Below, in pieces: positions 44,805 through 57,820 of a stretch of 64,000 nucleotides of DNA (the first letter of the stretch is position 1; the number at the start of each line of letters is the position of its first letter). The position numbers and the translations under genes were made by a program. Location: contig NC_077242.1 of assembly GCF_947179165.1 (NCBI RefSeq), positions 41,905,097-41,969,096 on the forward strand, given 5' to 3'. The notes below the pieces were generated by a model. It did not search any database. It saw nothing but the letters and a program-made list of their open reading frames with translations, and was not told the origin of the DNA. The DNA is from Solanum dulcamara. Lineage: Eukaryota > Streptophyta > Magnoliopsida > Solanales > Solanaceae.

Positions 44805-47083
44805 TGTAACACCCCGAAAATGTGAAAGGTCCTAGACTAAGGAACCAAGGATAAATTCTCAGAAGGTTACAGAAAAATGGCACCAGAAGCTTACTATGGA
44901 AGCCTTCATAGACCGTGGTAGGCTTCACGGACCATGGTGTGCAACCGTGGTAGAGATTCAGAGGCTCATTCTACAGAGGATGAACCATTATGGAGAACCA
45001 TGGATCATAGTGAGAACCACGGGCCGAGAAGCCCTCCGTGGTGAGACCTCTCCAAAGTCCATTTGAATTTTCCCATGGCAGGGTCCACGGACAACCACTA
45101 AGGGCTGTACAGACTTTCACGGACTATGTAGTGGTTCATGGAGGCCACTTCTGCATGCCTCCTACAGGACTTGCACCATAGTCACCCTATGCGGTCCATG
45201 GCACTTTTCACGGACCGATAAGGTGTCTGTAAAGATACTTCAAAGACTACCCTGCAAGTCTCTTATTTGAATTTTTCTAAGTCCCATATCATAGGACCCA
45301 ACCACGGACCGTGGTGAACACCACACACCGTGAAGGGTCCCTGATATTTCTGTTCCATCCAGATATTTTAAAAGGACATTTTTGTTTTTCTTGCATTTTA
45401 ACCTAAAATGGTGTCATTTTAAGGGAAAACATTCACCTATCTAAAGACCCTAGACCCTTCAAATCCCTCATTTCTTTCACTCTAACTTCTCCAACACAAA
45501 TCCTCCCCTCTCAAGTTCTTCCAAGGGTTCAAGCCAAGGCTAGGGTATTTAAACTAAAGGTTTTCAAGTCTCTTTTGTTCCTTAAGAATTCTTAGGGATT
45601 TGATTTCCCTTAAGGTATGTGGGTTTTCATCCATGGGTCCTTCAACCTATGGAGCCCAAATGTTTTCTCAACCTAGAATTTCAATTCAAATTGATGAAAG
45701 CTTATGGGATTTTACATGATGACTTTAAATGCATAGATTATGATATATTTAAACTTTTTTTACATCTATTGATGGATATTGACCCTTGATTTGATGGAGT
45801 TATGATGTTATTAAAGTGCCTATATGAAGGCTTGAAAAGGGTTTTAAGACATATATTGTGGGTTGCTTTAAGAATGTGTATTTTATACATCTCCATCACT
45901 CTCATGTATGCAAGAATTCTTTAAAGGCATTGAAAAGTTTTTACGAACTTAACCCACCTAGTTTCTTGTGATAAAGCAAAGTTAAAATGAAGTTTGACTC
46001 CAAGTGAATGTTATGAAGTAAATTCTTATGAAGGAGAGTCTTTATGAAATGATTGATTGATGAAGGGCTTCTTAGCAAAAATAAGGTTTTAATGTGAGAG
46101 GACAATCCTCACATTGAAGCAAATGAATGTTTAAGATTATGATATGACATGCATGATATCCCTATATGCCATCAATGTTTTTGAACACTTTTGCTCTAAA
46201 AGGTACGTCCAATTAGCATGAAACCTTGATTACCTTCACTGACTGTAGACCTAATTTTCTTATATATCAAGGTTCATTAGTAGTATGGTAAATAGGGTAT
46301 ACCAGCCATGATGGTATTATAAACCAAAGGATTTAATGAGCTATTCCACCGTTTGACATTTTAATGCTAAAGTTATATACTGCTTAAACTATATTGATGT
46401 TTAAACATTATTCCATGGGATTTGACCTAGGACCAAATGTAGCATGTATATGGGGACTCGACCCAAAGTGTTCTTAAGTAAAATCTAATATTGCATTAAC
46501 TATCTGCCACCATAGAAGCCCTTGTCGGCTAGGCCTTTTGTAGCCATCAAATGTTAAAGTTAAAATTAAAGAATGTTTAAATTTGATTGGAGTTGTACGT
46601 GTAAGTAGTCTCCTCATGCCAATGTTGGGGGATATGTTTTATTTCATATAATAGTTGGCATGGTTTTAAATATCGGGTATGGTCATCTCCCCACAAATAG
46701 AGGTTTCAAATATTATGTACATGATTGATTATGTATGCATTTGCATTATGTTTCATATTATGTTAATGTCCTATTAATTCTTTAAACTCATGCATTGCTC
46801 ACATAATTAGTACATTCAAAGTACTAATGCATACTTTTGCCTATATAATATCACCATATAGGGACCGACGTCTCACCACACTCTCTTCCCTATGGCTAAG
46901 TTGAGCATTGAAGGCTACCAGTTGGGTGAGTACTAATGTTCCAAGAACGATACTCCTATCTTACCTAGCTTATGTTATGTTTAGACATTTAAATTATGTT
47001 CTTTATTTTGCCCTTATAAATTGTTGAGCACTCATGATCTCGAAGCAAAAGTTCTTCCAAAGAATTAAGGTGGTCCACTCGAT
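44805..47083 (+). repeat. LTR-derived tandem array, copy B
   Basis: Starts TGTAACACCCCGAAAATG and ends with the same 100-bp foreign tail as copy A, GGTGGTCCACTCGAT at the junction. Length 2279. In 45700-45910 it is closer to copy D (TTGACCCTTGATTT), while 45961-46140 is nearly identical to copy A. Minus-strand frames across its U3 arise from the GTGG/CCAC-rich text. Confidence 0.92.
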
Positions 47084-49167
47084 TGTAACACCCCAAAAAT
47101 GTGAAAGGTCCTAGACTAAGGAACCAAAGATAAATTCTCAGAAGGTTATAGAAAAATGACACCAGAAGCTGACTATGGAAGCCTTCATAGACCGTGGTAG
47201 GCATCACGGACCATGGTGTGCTACCATGGTAGAGATTCAGAGGCTCATTCTGCAGAGGATGAACCATTATGGAGAACCATGGACCATAGTGAGAACCACA
47301 GGCCGATAAGCCCTCCGTGGTCAGACCTCTCCAAAGTCCATTTGAATTTTCCCATGGCAGGGTCCATGGACAACGACCAAGGGTTGTACATACTTTCACG
47401 AACCGTGTAGTGGTTCATGGAGGCCCCTTCTGCATGCCTCCTACAGGACGTACACCACGGTCACCCTATGCGGGCCATGGCACTTTTCACAGACCGATAA
47501 GGTGTCCATGAAGATACTTCAAAGACTACCCTGCAAGTCTCTTATTTGAATTTTTCTAAGTTCCATATCACGGGACCCAACCACGGAGAGTGGTGAACAC
47601 CACACACCGTGAAGGGTCCCTGAGATATCTGTCTCATCCAGATATTTTAAAGGGATATTTTGGTTTTTCTTGCATTTTAACCTAAAGTGGTGTTATTTTG
47701 AGGGAAAACATTCACCTATCTAAAGACCCTAGACCCTTCAAATCCCTTATTTCTTTCACTCTAACTTCTCCAACACAAATCCTCCCCTCTGAAGTTCTTC
47801 CAAGGGTTAAAGGCAAGACTATGGTTTTTAAACTCAAGGCATTCAAGAATCTTTTGTTCCTTAAGTATTCTTAGGGATTTGATTTCCCTCAAGGTATGTG
47901 GGTTTTTATCCGTGGGTCCTTCCACCTATGGAGCCCAAATGTTTTCTCAACCTAGCATTTCAATTCAAAATGATAAAATATTATGGGATTTTACATGATG
48001 ACTTTAAATGCATAGATTATGATATATTTGATGTTTCTTTACATATATTGATGGATATTAACTCATTATTTCATGAAGTTATGATGTTATTAAAGAGCCT
48101 ATATGAAGGCTTGAAAAGAATTTTAAGAAATATTTGGTGGGTTGCTTTAAGAATGTGTAATTTATACAAGTCTATTACTTTCATGCATGCAAGAATTTTT
48201 TAAAGGCATTAAAAAGTTTTTATGAAATAAACTCACCTAGTTTCTTGTGATAAAGAAACGTTGAGATGAGGTTTGATTTCAAATGAATGTTAGCAAGTAA
48301 ATGCTTATGAAGGGGAGTCTTTATGAAATGATTGATTGATGAAGGGCTTCTTAGACAAAGTAAGGTTTTAAAATTAGAGGACAATCCTCACATTGAACCA
48401 AATGAAATGTTTAAGATTATGATATGACATGTATGATATCCCTATATTCCATCAATTCTTTTAAACATTTTTGTTCTAAAAGGTAGGTCCGATTAGCATG
48501 GTACCCGAAATAACATCACTAATTATAGACCTAATTTTCTTATAAATCGAGGTTCATTAGTAGTATGGTAAATAGGGTATGCCAGCCATGATGATATTAT
48601 AAACCAAAGACTTTAATGAGCTATTCCACCATTTGATATTTTAATTCTAAAGTTATATAATGCTTATGCTATATTGATGTTTAAACATTATTCCGTGGGA
48701 TTTGACCTAGCACCAAATGTAGCATGTATATGGGGACTCGACCCAAAATGTTCTTAAGTAAAGTCTAATATTGCATTAACTATGTGCCACCATAGGAGCC
48801 CTTATCAGCTAGGCCTTTTGTAGCCATCAAATGTTAAAGTTAAAATTAAAAAATGTTTAAATTTGATTGGAGTTCTACGTGTAAGTAGTCTTCCCGTGCC
48901 AATGTTGGGGGATATGTTGTATTTCATGTAATAGTTAGCATGGTCTTAAATGTCGGTTATGGTCATCTCTCCACAAGTAGAGGTTTGAAATATTATGTAC
49001 ATGATTGATTATGTATGCATTTGCATTATATTTCATATTATGCTAATGTCCTATTAATTCTTTAAAGTCATGCATTGCTAACATAATTAGTACATTCAAA
49101 GTACTAATGCATATTTTTGCCTACATGATATCACCATATAGGGACCGGCGTCTCACCACACTCTCTT
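47084..49167 (+). repeat. LTR-derived tandem array, copy C
   Basis: Starts TGTAACACCCCAAAAATG. 48000-48210 and 48880-48990 follow copy A closely (TTAACTCATTATTTCATG; GGTCTTAAATGTCGG). It is cut short at CTCTCTTCCC, where copy D follows without the last 200 bases and the foreign tail. The junction shares CCCC/CCC, so a microhomology or unequal-crossover deletion is likely. Confidence 0.92.
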
Positions 49168-51631
49168 CCCCAAAAATGTGAAAGGTCCTAGACTAAGGAA
49201 CCAAGGATAAATTCTCAGAAGGATACAGAAATATAGCACTCGAAGCTGACTACAGAAGCCTTCACAAACCATGGTAGGCATCACGGACCATGGTGTGCAA
49301 CCGTGGTAGAGATTCAGAGGCTTATTCTGTAGAGGATGAACCATTATGGAGAACCATAGACCGTACTGAGAACCACGGGCCAAGAAGCCCTCCGTGGTGA
49401 GACCTCTCTAAAGTCCACTTGAATTTTCCCATGGTAGAGTCCACGGACAACCACCAAGGGCTGTACAGACTTTCACAAACCGTGTAGTGGTTCATGGAGG
49501 CTACTTCTACATGCCTCCTACAGGACTTGCACCACGGTCACCCTATGCGGGCCATGGCACTTTTCACGGACCGATAAGGTATCCGTGAAAATACTTCAAA
49601 GACTACCCTGCAAGTCCCTTATTTGAATTTTTCTATGTCCCATATCATGGGACCCAACCACGGAGAGTGGTGAACACCACACACCGTGAAGGGTCCTTGA
49701 GATTTTTGTTCCATCCAGATATTTTAAAGGGACATTTTGGTTTTTCTTGCATTTTAACCTAAAGTGGTGTCATTTTGAGGGAAAACATTCACCTATCTAA
49801 AGACCCTAGACCCTTCAAATCCCTTATTTCTTTCACTCTAACTGCTCCAACACAAATCCTCCCCTCTGAAGTTCTTCCAAGGGTTAAAGCCAAAACTAAG
49901 GTTTTTAAACTCAAGGCATTCAAGAATCTTTTGTTCCTTAAGTATTATTAGGGATTTGATTTCCCTCAAGGTATGTGGGTTTTCATCCATGGGTCCTTCA
50001 ACCTATGGAGTCCAAATGTTTTCTCAACCTAGCATTTCAATTCAAAATGATAAAATCTTATGGGATTTTATATGATGACTTTAAATGCATAGATTATGAT
50101 CTATTTGAAATTTCTTTACATCTATTGATGGATATTGACCCTTGATTTAATGATGTTATGATGTTATTAAAGTGCCTATATGAAGGCTTGAAAAGAGTTT
50201 TAAGAAATATATTGTGGGTTGCTTTAAGAATGTGTATTTTATACATTTCCATTACACTCATGCATGCAAGAATTCTTTAAGGGCATTGAAAAGATTTTAC
50301 GAAATTAACCCACCTAGTTTCTTGTGATAAAGAAAAGTTGAAATGAAGTTTGACTCCAAATGAATGTTATGAAGTAAATTCTTATGGAGGAGAGACTTTA
50401 TGAAATGATTGATTGAGGAAAGGCTTCTTAACCAAAATAAGGTTTTAATGTGTGAGGAAAATTCTCATATTGAAGCAAATGAATGTTTAAGATTATGATA
50501 TAAAATGCATGACATCCCTATATGCCGTCAATATTTTTGAACATTTCTTTCTAAAAGGTAGGTACGATTAGCATGGAACCCAGAATACCTTCACTGATTG
50601 TAGACCTAATTTTCTTATAAATCAAGGTTCATTAGTAGGATAGTAAATAGGGTATGCCAGTCATGATGATATTATAAACCAAAGACTTTAATGAGTTATT
50701 CCACGTTTGATGTTTTAATGCTAAAGTTATATAATGCTTATGCTATATTGATGTTTAAATAATATTCCGTGGGATTTGATCTAGCACTGAATGTAGCATG
50801 TAGATGGGGACTCGATCGAAGGAGTACTTAAGTAAAGTCTCATGTTGCATTAACTATGTGTCTCCATAGGAGCCCTTGTCGGCTAGGCCTTTATAGCCAT
50901 CAAATGTTAAATTTAAAATTAAAGAATGTTTAAAGTTTATTGGAGTTCTACCTGGCAATTAGTGTCCTCGTGTCAACATAGGAGGATATGTCGGGTTCCA
51001 TGTAATAGCTCGCATGGTATTAAATATCGGTTATGGTCATTTCTCCACAAATAAAGGTTTCAAATATTATGTACATGATTGATTATGCATGCATTTTACA
51101 TATGTTTCATATTATGTTAATGTCCTATTTATTCTTTAAAGTCATGGATTGCTCACATAATTAGTACATTCAAAGTACTGATGCATACTTTTGCCTATAT
51201 GATATCATCATGTAGGGTCCGGCGTCGCTCTACATTCTCCTCCCCATGGCTAAGTTGAGCATTCAAGGCTACCAGTTGGGTGAGTTCCCATTTTCCGAGA
51301 ATGACACATCTATCTTACCTAGCTTATGTTATGTTTAGACATTTAAATTAAGTTGGGTATTTTTGACTTAACCTTGAGGGTGAGTTAGAGACTTGTCTTA
51401 GCCCCCTCCAAGTCTTAATATAGAAGGCATTGTTGGACATAGAAAAGGATGTTATGTTGTCTTTGACTCTTATTATTATGAAGCCCCTTAGTCCCTATAT
51501 CCCTTATGCTTCAGCTTGATTTATTTATCACTAACAATGAAATTCTTAATGAATGTTAAGAGGCTTGGGTGAGGCACCTCTGGGTGTCTCATTTACCGTA
51601 TCACGTCTAGTCCCTAGGCTTTGATCATGAC
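49168..51631 (+). repeat. LTR-derived tandem array, copy D with true LTR end
   Basis: Starts within the LTR at CCCCAAAAATGTGAAAGG, lacking TGTAACA. Unlike A and B it keeps the native LTR 3' part, matching 34540-34896 (GAGGGTGAG..., AAGAGGCTTGGGTGAGG, CACGTCTAG). It fades at about 51631 near GATCATGACA. No PBS follows. Confidence 0.88.
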
Positions 51632-51632
51632 A

Positions 51633-51830
51633 TCGATCCTTCGATGCAACCTCCCAATTCAAATTCTTAGTCTTCAAAGTCCACAACACTTTATGCTCAA
51701 ATTCTACTGTTAGATGACAAGATTTTGCAAACACCAATTAATACGGTGACTTGCAAATTGGTGTCTTGTATACAATTCTACATGCCCATAGAGCATTAAT
51801 AAATCCACATTCAAGCTAAATGAAACAACA
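51633..51830 (-). pseudogene. Gypsy (Athila/Tat-like) integrase C-terminal fragment
   Basis: The minus strand reads ALWACRIVYKTPICKSPY, a stop, LVFAKSCHLTVEFEHKVLW, then TLKTKNLNWEVASKDR. This matches the conserved ALWAYRTAYKTPIGxSPYxLVxGKACHLPVELEHxAxWA block of Athila/Tat-lineage integrases, which differs from the family G type (APFEALYGRR). About 60 residues remain and no LTR of this lineage is seen nearby. Confidence 0.82.
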
Positions 51831-52148
51831 ATGGCTGCATTAATAAATAGTAATTTATCAAAAACGAAACTCCCACGACCCAAACCAAGCATACTAAGAT
51901 GTTTTTTAGGGAAAAACCCAAAATTTAGCCTAAATAATCATTGAAAATGGAGCTAAGATAACCAAGAAACAATCCTCCAAAATCTATTAAAATTCCAACT
52001 CAAAAATGATAAATGCAGTTGTTATGCCCCACACATTTTGTACCTGGAAATATTTATTTAGCTTCTCTCAAGTTACCTAGCTTCTCTAAAGTTACCATGT
52101 GATCCATGTTATTCATGACGTTATAAAATATCTCTAAAGAAGAGAGGA
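51831..52148. mobile_element. Unassigned stretch with short LTR-start-like end
   Basis: 51831-52019 has no recognisable feature. From 52020 TGTTATGCCCCACACATTTT looks like an LTR start, and the last 14 bases, AAAGAAGAGAGGA and neighbours (52136-52148), form a polypurine tract directly before the LTR at 52149. Confidence 0.4.
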
Positions 52149-54824
52149 TGTAATGCCCCATAGTTTGCATAGGCTAGTTCTATATAAGACGTGATGGTTG
52201 GAAATAGGTTTGGAAGGATTTAAAAGGGATTGGAGGCCAAATAATGAGTCGGGGTAATCGACCTACTTACGTAAGCTACTTGAGTTCATGTCGAGCTTAA
52301 GTAGCAAGGATCACATAGGTTCTTAAAGTGAGACGAGATTACGTGCCTACAAAAAAGAGTAACTAGGTAATGCACCTACTTCAAGTAGGTAATGCACCGA
52401 CTAAAAAAATGGATCCAACCAAGACACGTGGCAGCAACTGTTGGAGCATGGAGGGGATGTACGTATAGGAGCTGGACACATGTCACCCTTGGGGTTGGAT
52501 ACGTGTAGGGGCTGAAATATGTCACCTTTAGGGCTGACATGTGTCACTTTCAAAAGTGGTGTATAAAGGACAAGTTATGACTAAGAATAAGTCCTTAGTT
52601 CATTCTTTTTCTTATCCTTAGCCTTAGAGAACCTAGAGAGAAAGAAAGAGTTCAAGCTATGGCAAGTTTCGTCCATGGCTGAAGCAAGGAGAGGACCTAA
52701 ATCTCGATCTATAAATTAATTATCTAAGGTATTTTCCAATCAAGCGAAGCTGATTAAAAACATAAATTAGTTATTAGGGCAGCAAGAAGGTCCAACGAAA
52801 AGTCCATCAACTTTCAGCCAAATTGCGGAGCCAAGTTGCTAAGGTAGGGTTTCTTCCTTTTAAATTGGAGTTAATGATGTTGTAATGGGGAGATTAATTT
52901 TTTTAAGTGGAGTTGGAAGTGAGAAAACTACATGGTTATTGTTGAAGTTATAAACGGGCAGAAATGAAGTTATTCTAGTTGGATTAAAGTTTGGTTAGTG
53001 TTGTCGTTATTATGGTATTGTATTTAAAGGTAATTTGTATGTGTTGAAGGGATGGAAATGTGTTTATAAGTGATTATAAGTGTTGTTGTTTGCAGCCACA
53101 TTATGCTCCTTTCCGTGTGGTGGTGATTTTATGAAATAAGGATCGAAAACCATATTTTGATGTTGTGGTTTTGGGTGGGTTGTTTGGAACTTATATTGAA
53201 TAATGTTGAAGTAGTTTTATTGTACATGGATGGTGGTTTTTGTTGTTGGTATGGGTTTGCTAATTGGAGGTTAATTAGAAGTCTGGATAGGGTGAAATAT
53301 AGGGGAAATGCTACCCAATTTCTGTTAACTTCTTAACCAACCAACATACTAGTCGAGAAGTGTAAACGAGGAAGTAATTCCTAGAAATAATTGGTTGTAG
53401 ATTTAGAAGCTGTAAAGTCGAAGTTTATTCATAATCATGTTACTTTCATGTTAAATAGGTTAAATGGGTAACAAAGAAATCTTGGTTGCGGTTACTCTAT
53501 AAGAGGTATGTAAATCCTATCCCTCTTTTCTTTTGGCATATCTTAGATATAATTGATATGTGATATGAGCTTTGGGGATAATTCCATTTGTAAGCTTCGA
53601 ATATGACTCATGACTCTTACTCACTTCTGTATGTTAAAACTCTTAAAGTAGTTGAGCTATTGCCTCGAGCCTTCTATATGTTGAATAGTAATTGAATGTA
53701 TAAGCTCCTATTAAGAAGGACTCTACGATGAAAAATGTATCTGATTCCATAAGTTATTTAGCAATATCTTGGTATATGTCTATGATTTGTGAGGCTCCAT
53801 TTTATATGATTCCTAATGACATTTAAAGGGTACTTGAGATGATTACTACCCTGATCTTCAAGTGATAGTTCACTTGACTATTCCATTGAGTCTCAAATAA
53901 TGATTTAATTTGCATATCCACTCACTACTCTGCTCGTGCATACTGTTAATATATCTTTCACCGAGTATCGGGCCAGGTACATTATTGTGCTCCATTTTAC
54001 TGCACTGTTCACCGAGTACCTCACTAAGGGCCAAGTACGGTATATATATGATGATATGATATGATGACATGATGATGTGATGATGGAGCTAGGACCCATG
54101 ATGGACCAAATATTAGAAATGTGATTCACCGAGTCAATAATGGGTCGGATATGATATATGATATGATCATTCATGATTTTATTTCATAAGGCACAGGTAT
54201 AGTGATTTCTTGAGTATAATACTTGTTTCCTGAACTTCTACTTCAGATGTGATCTCATTTATGATAGTTTATGCCTTATAAACTTAGTACATATATTGTA
54301 CTGACCCTCTTTCTTCGAAGGGGATCATTTCATGCCTGTAGGTACAGACACGCATTTTGGGGATTAGCCAGCATAGGACTTTCCACTCATCTATTTTGGA
54401 GTGCTCTATTGTACTGGAGCCTAGACTGTTGGTATTGATCTTTTGATGTATGTATTCATTTATTTAGGGGTATGACGGGGGCCCTGTCTAGTCATATAAT
54501 ACTGTTGACAGTCATAGAGGTCTGTAGACATGTGTGTATGTGTCTTATGTGTAAGTTTTGTTCAGATGCATTTAAACAATGTGTTGTGAATGTTAATATG
54601 TAATGGTTGCCTTGTCGGCTCACATGTCCTTTCATGATATGATTAGTGACAACTCCTCAGGAGACAAATAAAAGGGCTCTATATATATGAAGATGTTATG
54701 ACCCATTGGGGTTGTTATGTAAGTTAGCATATTATTCATCATTCATATTGACTACAGCTGAAAGGTATAGATACAGGCGTCCAGGTCGGACCCCAGTCAT
54801 GGCCTATAGGGTTGGGTCATGACA
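52149..54824 (+). mobile_element. Family F 5' LTR, plus strand
   Basis: Starts TGTAATGCCCCATAG and ends GGGTTGGGTCATGACA, then a PBS. Inverse of the minus-strand F LTRs along its length. Modules ACCGAGTATCGGGCC (53959), ACCGAGTACCTCACTAAGGGCC (54010) and ACCGAGTCAATAATGGGTCGG (54128) are the sense version of the CGGCCC...CTCGGTG modules. Length 2676. Confidence 0.88.
52370..52569 (+). promoter_or_regulatory. U3 palindromes and TATA box
   Basis: AAGTAGGTAATGCACC repeats (52375-52405), GACACGTGGCAGC (52424), GGACACATGTCACC, GATACGTGTAGG, GACATGTGTCAC (52535-52546), then TATAAAG at 52562-52568. Same order as in the minus-strand copies: palindromes first, TATA last. Confidence 0.65.
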
Positions 54825-54828
54825 AAAG

Positions 54829-54840
54829 TGGTATCTTATC
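54829..54840 (+). other. Primer-binding site, mutated
   Basis: TGGTATCTTATC against TGGTATCAGAGC; the first seven bases and the last match. Four bases after the LTR end. The following CCTCGGAGTGTCTACAGAC matches the inverse of 3205-3222. Confidence 0.75.
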
Positions 54841-56770
54841 AGTTTATCCTCGGAGTGTCTACAGACTATATATAGTAGAGTCTTGTTTATCGGTGTGTTG
54901 TGCACCACATCTATAAATAGAAAGCTACAAGAAATTTAAGATGTTATATTTCTTTCATATCAAACATCGTACAATAGAACTGAGTTATAAGAAATGAGAT
55001 TCCTTATACCAACCTTCAATTACAGCTGAAGAACGACATTAAAAGAAGGAATTGACTGATGGTATTGGATGTTCCATAATACACAGGATAAGTAACGATG
55101 CGAAAGAGGTATGTTGGATGGTAAGATTATTGAAATATAATTGAAATGTAAAATTAAAAATGGAAAGGAAAAGTAGACAGGACAGTGTAATAGGTGCAGT
55201 TTGAGTGGTACATACGAGGTAGGTCCATCATTTTTACATTGTTGCTGATATTGGGCGCTCTGTGTGGCTATGATATGAGATGATATAAATATACATATGT
55301 TGGCCTTGTGAGGCATTTTTGCTATTTTCTGCGTGCAGGTTTAAGATAGTAAGAAATACAGAGGAAACTCTGCCTAAATTTTCCTAGAAAAAAAAGAATG
55401 AGATAGAAGTTCATAATATGTCTTGGAAGTTGATACTGATAGGGTAAACTTATTATATTTGACTAAAGTTGTAAGAGGTACCCTTCATGTCTTCGGTAAG
55501 GGGCACCATTTTTACTTGGGGAGTTTTATTTCTAAAAAAGCCTATATGAGTAGGAAAGTTCAAAATTAATTTGAACGGACCAAGATATTTTCCAGCTGTA
55601 TTTTTGCCTTAGAAAAAGATCATGTTGAAGGGAAAAATGTCCAGCAATTGAGTTTCATTTTTGTTGAAAATTACAAAACCCTCAACCATTAGTTGTGAAC
55701 TAGATAATTTGTTCACGACTCAAGAATAAGCCTAGAAGGAAACCATGTGAGTCAAGCACTAAAAGTACTGTGGTGCTTATTGGATTCTAGTTCCCTTCTA
55801 GTGGTGGTTGGAGAATGCTTCATGGTAACATTTTGTTAGTTCTTCACCAACTAATTAGAGATGGAATTTATGGAAGGGAAATAAACTTATGGCTATTCAG
55901 GATTGTGTATTTCATATATTGTTGATGAAATGCTACAATTATTTGAAAGGGCTTCTAATATTAAAAGATGATGTAGAAAAGGTTGGCAAATCTTCATAGG
56001 GTATTATATAAGGGTACTGACTGAATTGATAAGTAAGGATAACAACTTATGAGATATGAAGGATAAGACTGACTAGGAAGGGTAAAAGGTTAATTATGTT
56101 TACTTTACAGAGTGCAATTAACCCATAGTAGGAATCTTGAAAAAGGTTAAGAAGTATTATACTATGGGATTGAATGCGAACAGTATATAATGTGAATATA
56201 ATAAGAATCATTATGGAACAAATAAGGAGGACTTATCATGTTCTGTAGGAAAAGTTTTGAATAAAGGTTATATGATAACGGAAATGATAAGGGTAGTAAT
56301 ATGTCATGACATGTGTAGCCGAGGATACGAATTCTAAAGGTGGTGGAACTACGAAAGACCAAGTTATAAAAAGATGAGTAACGAGGTAGAATGAGTGCTA
56401 CAAAATGACTGTTATGACACACATAAAGATGAATGAACATAATGTGTTTTGGAACTGAGGAAAAAGATTATATGAAAGTAATATGTTCCGAAGGATACAG
56501 AAGTAGCATAAAACTCCTCGTGTGCAGAATAAAACATAGACATAGATGGGAGAAATGATAAGGTAATTCTAACGGAAGCACCCAAATTAGATGTAATTAA
56601 TTAAATACGAGTATGGAATGAAAGGGTAATATATAGATATGGACTAAAAGGTGTGCTACGATGACATAGTGATAATCTAAGACCATTATGGAGGTGAACT
56701 TGGTGTGTGGTTGAGTAAGTTAGAAGCCTGTGGTGGGTACACAATACGGGTAGAAAGGCATAAGGCAGAA
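54841..56770 (+). mobile_element. Non-coding leader of the plus-strand family F element
   Basis: The first 600 bases match, inverted, the leaders at 2590-3229 and 31090-31676 (GGAAACTCTGCC at about 55361). The remainder has no frame with a Gag motif. A 1.9-kb gag-less gap between PBS and pol is unusual; either gag decayed beyond recognition or it was never there in this lineage. Confidence 0.55.
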
Positions 56771-57410
56771 AGGGGTATATTTATCATCTGGTTTGTGTTC
56801 ATAACCTAAAGAAGAGGTACCAACTCTTCAGATAGTGCAAGTAGTCAATGAATATTCAAATGTACTCCCCGATGAACTCCTAGGTGTTTCTCCTAAACAG
56901 GAGATAGAGTTCACCGTAGATGTGTTACCAGATACTCTACCCATATCTATTCCTCCCTACGGAATGGGACCCGCAGAGTTGAGAGGGTTGATGGAGCAAT
57001 TGAAAGATCTATTAAAAAAAGGGCTTCATTAGGCCCAGTGCATCACCTTAGGGAGCACCAGTACTATTTATAGCAGCTGAATAAGGTAACAATAAAGAAT
57101 AGATACCCCCTCCCTAGGATTGATGATTTATGTGACCAATTGCAGGGTGTAAGTATTTCTCGAAGCTAGACCTGCAGGCAGGCTATCATTGGGTATGGGT
57201 AAAGGAAGCAGATATACTAAAAACTATGTTCAGAACTCGATACAGACATTATGAGTTAGAGTAATGTCTTTTGGTCTTAGTAATGCTCCTGCGGTGTTTA
57301 TGGACCTACTGAACCGGGTGTTCAAGCTATTCCTAGACCTGTTCATGATTGTATTTAGGGATGATATTCTGGTCTATTCATAATCTGAGAAGGAGCATGT
57401 AAATCATTAG
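56771..57410 (+). pseudogene. pol: Family F reverse transcriptase relic
   Basis: Frame 56835-57032 is the protease-RT linker and RT start: VVNEYSNVLPDELLG, EIEFTVDVLPDTLPISIPPYGMGPAELRG, LKDLLKKGL. After a stop and shifts come [51 protein letters not shown] and [10 protein letters not shown]. The catalytic FIDD is FRDD, so the residue before the Asp pair is changed. The RT thumb and connection (LGLAGYYRRF) are deleted; after SEKEHV the sequence jumps to RNase H. Confidence 0.88.
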
Positions 57411-57820
57411 AGGATGATGCCTTCAGTGTTGTCCTAGGTTGTGTACTGGTGCAACATGGTAGAGTCATAGCCTATGCCTCCAGGCGGCTAAGGAATAATG
57501 AAAGGAATTATCCAACTTATTATCTAGAGTTAGCAGCAGTAATTCATGCTTTGAAAATATGGATACATTAGTTGTATGGCGTACATATTTATCTTTACAA
57601 GGACCATAAAAGTCTCCAATACATCTTCAAGCAAAAGGAGCTGAATTTACGACAAAAAAGGTGGCTAGAGTTTTTCAAATATTATGATGTTGATAGCTTA
57701 TACCACCCAGGAAAAGCAAATGTGGTAGCAGATACACTCAGCTGTAAGTCTATGGGTAGTGGCAGAGGTACAACTACAACGGAAAGACATAGCCCACGAG
57801 ACTTGCTAGTTAGCTAACCT
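57411..57820 (+). pseudogene. pol: Family F RNase H relic
   Basis: Starts inside the domain at [25 protein letters not shown], then [22 protein letters not shown], a stop, and the frame 57572-57817 with YGVHIYLYKDHKSLQYIFKQ and LYHPGKANVVADTLS. The TDH catalytic Asp is Lys (YKDHKS keeps the D one place on). The RT-RNase H joint is an internal deletion. Confidence 0.85.

Noticed and set aside
46989..47399. 136-codon minus-strand frame in array copy B/C, with shorter relatives at 44701 and 49153
   Set aside because: Repeated only because the array repeats; it crosses the foreign tail and the GTGG/CCAC-rich U3, is not open in all copies, and has no recognisable motif.
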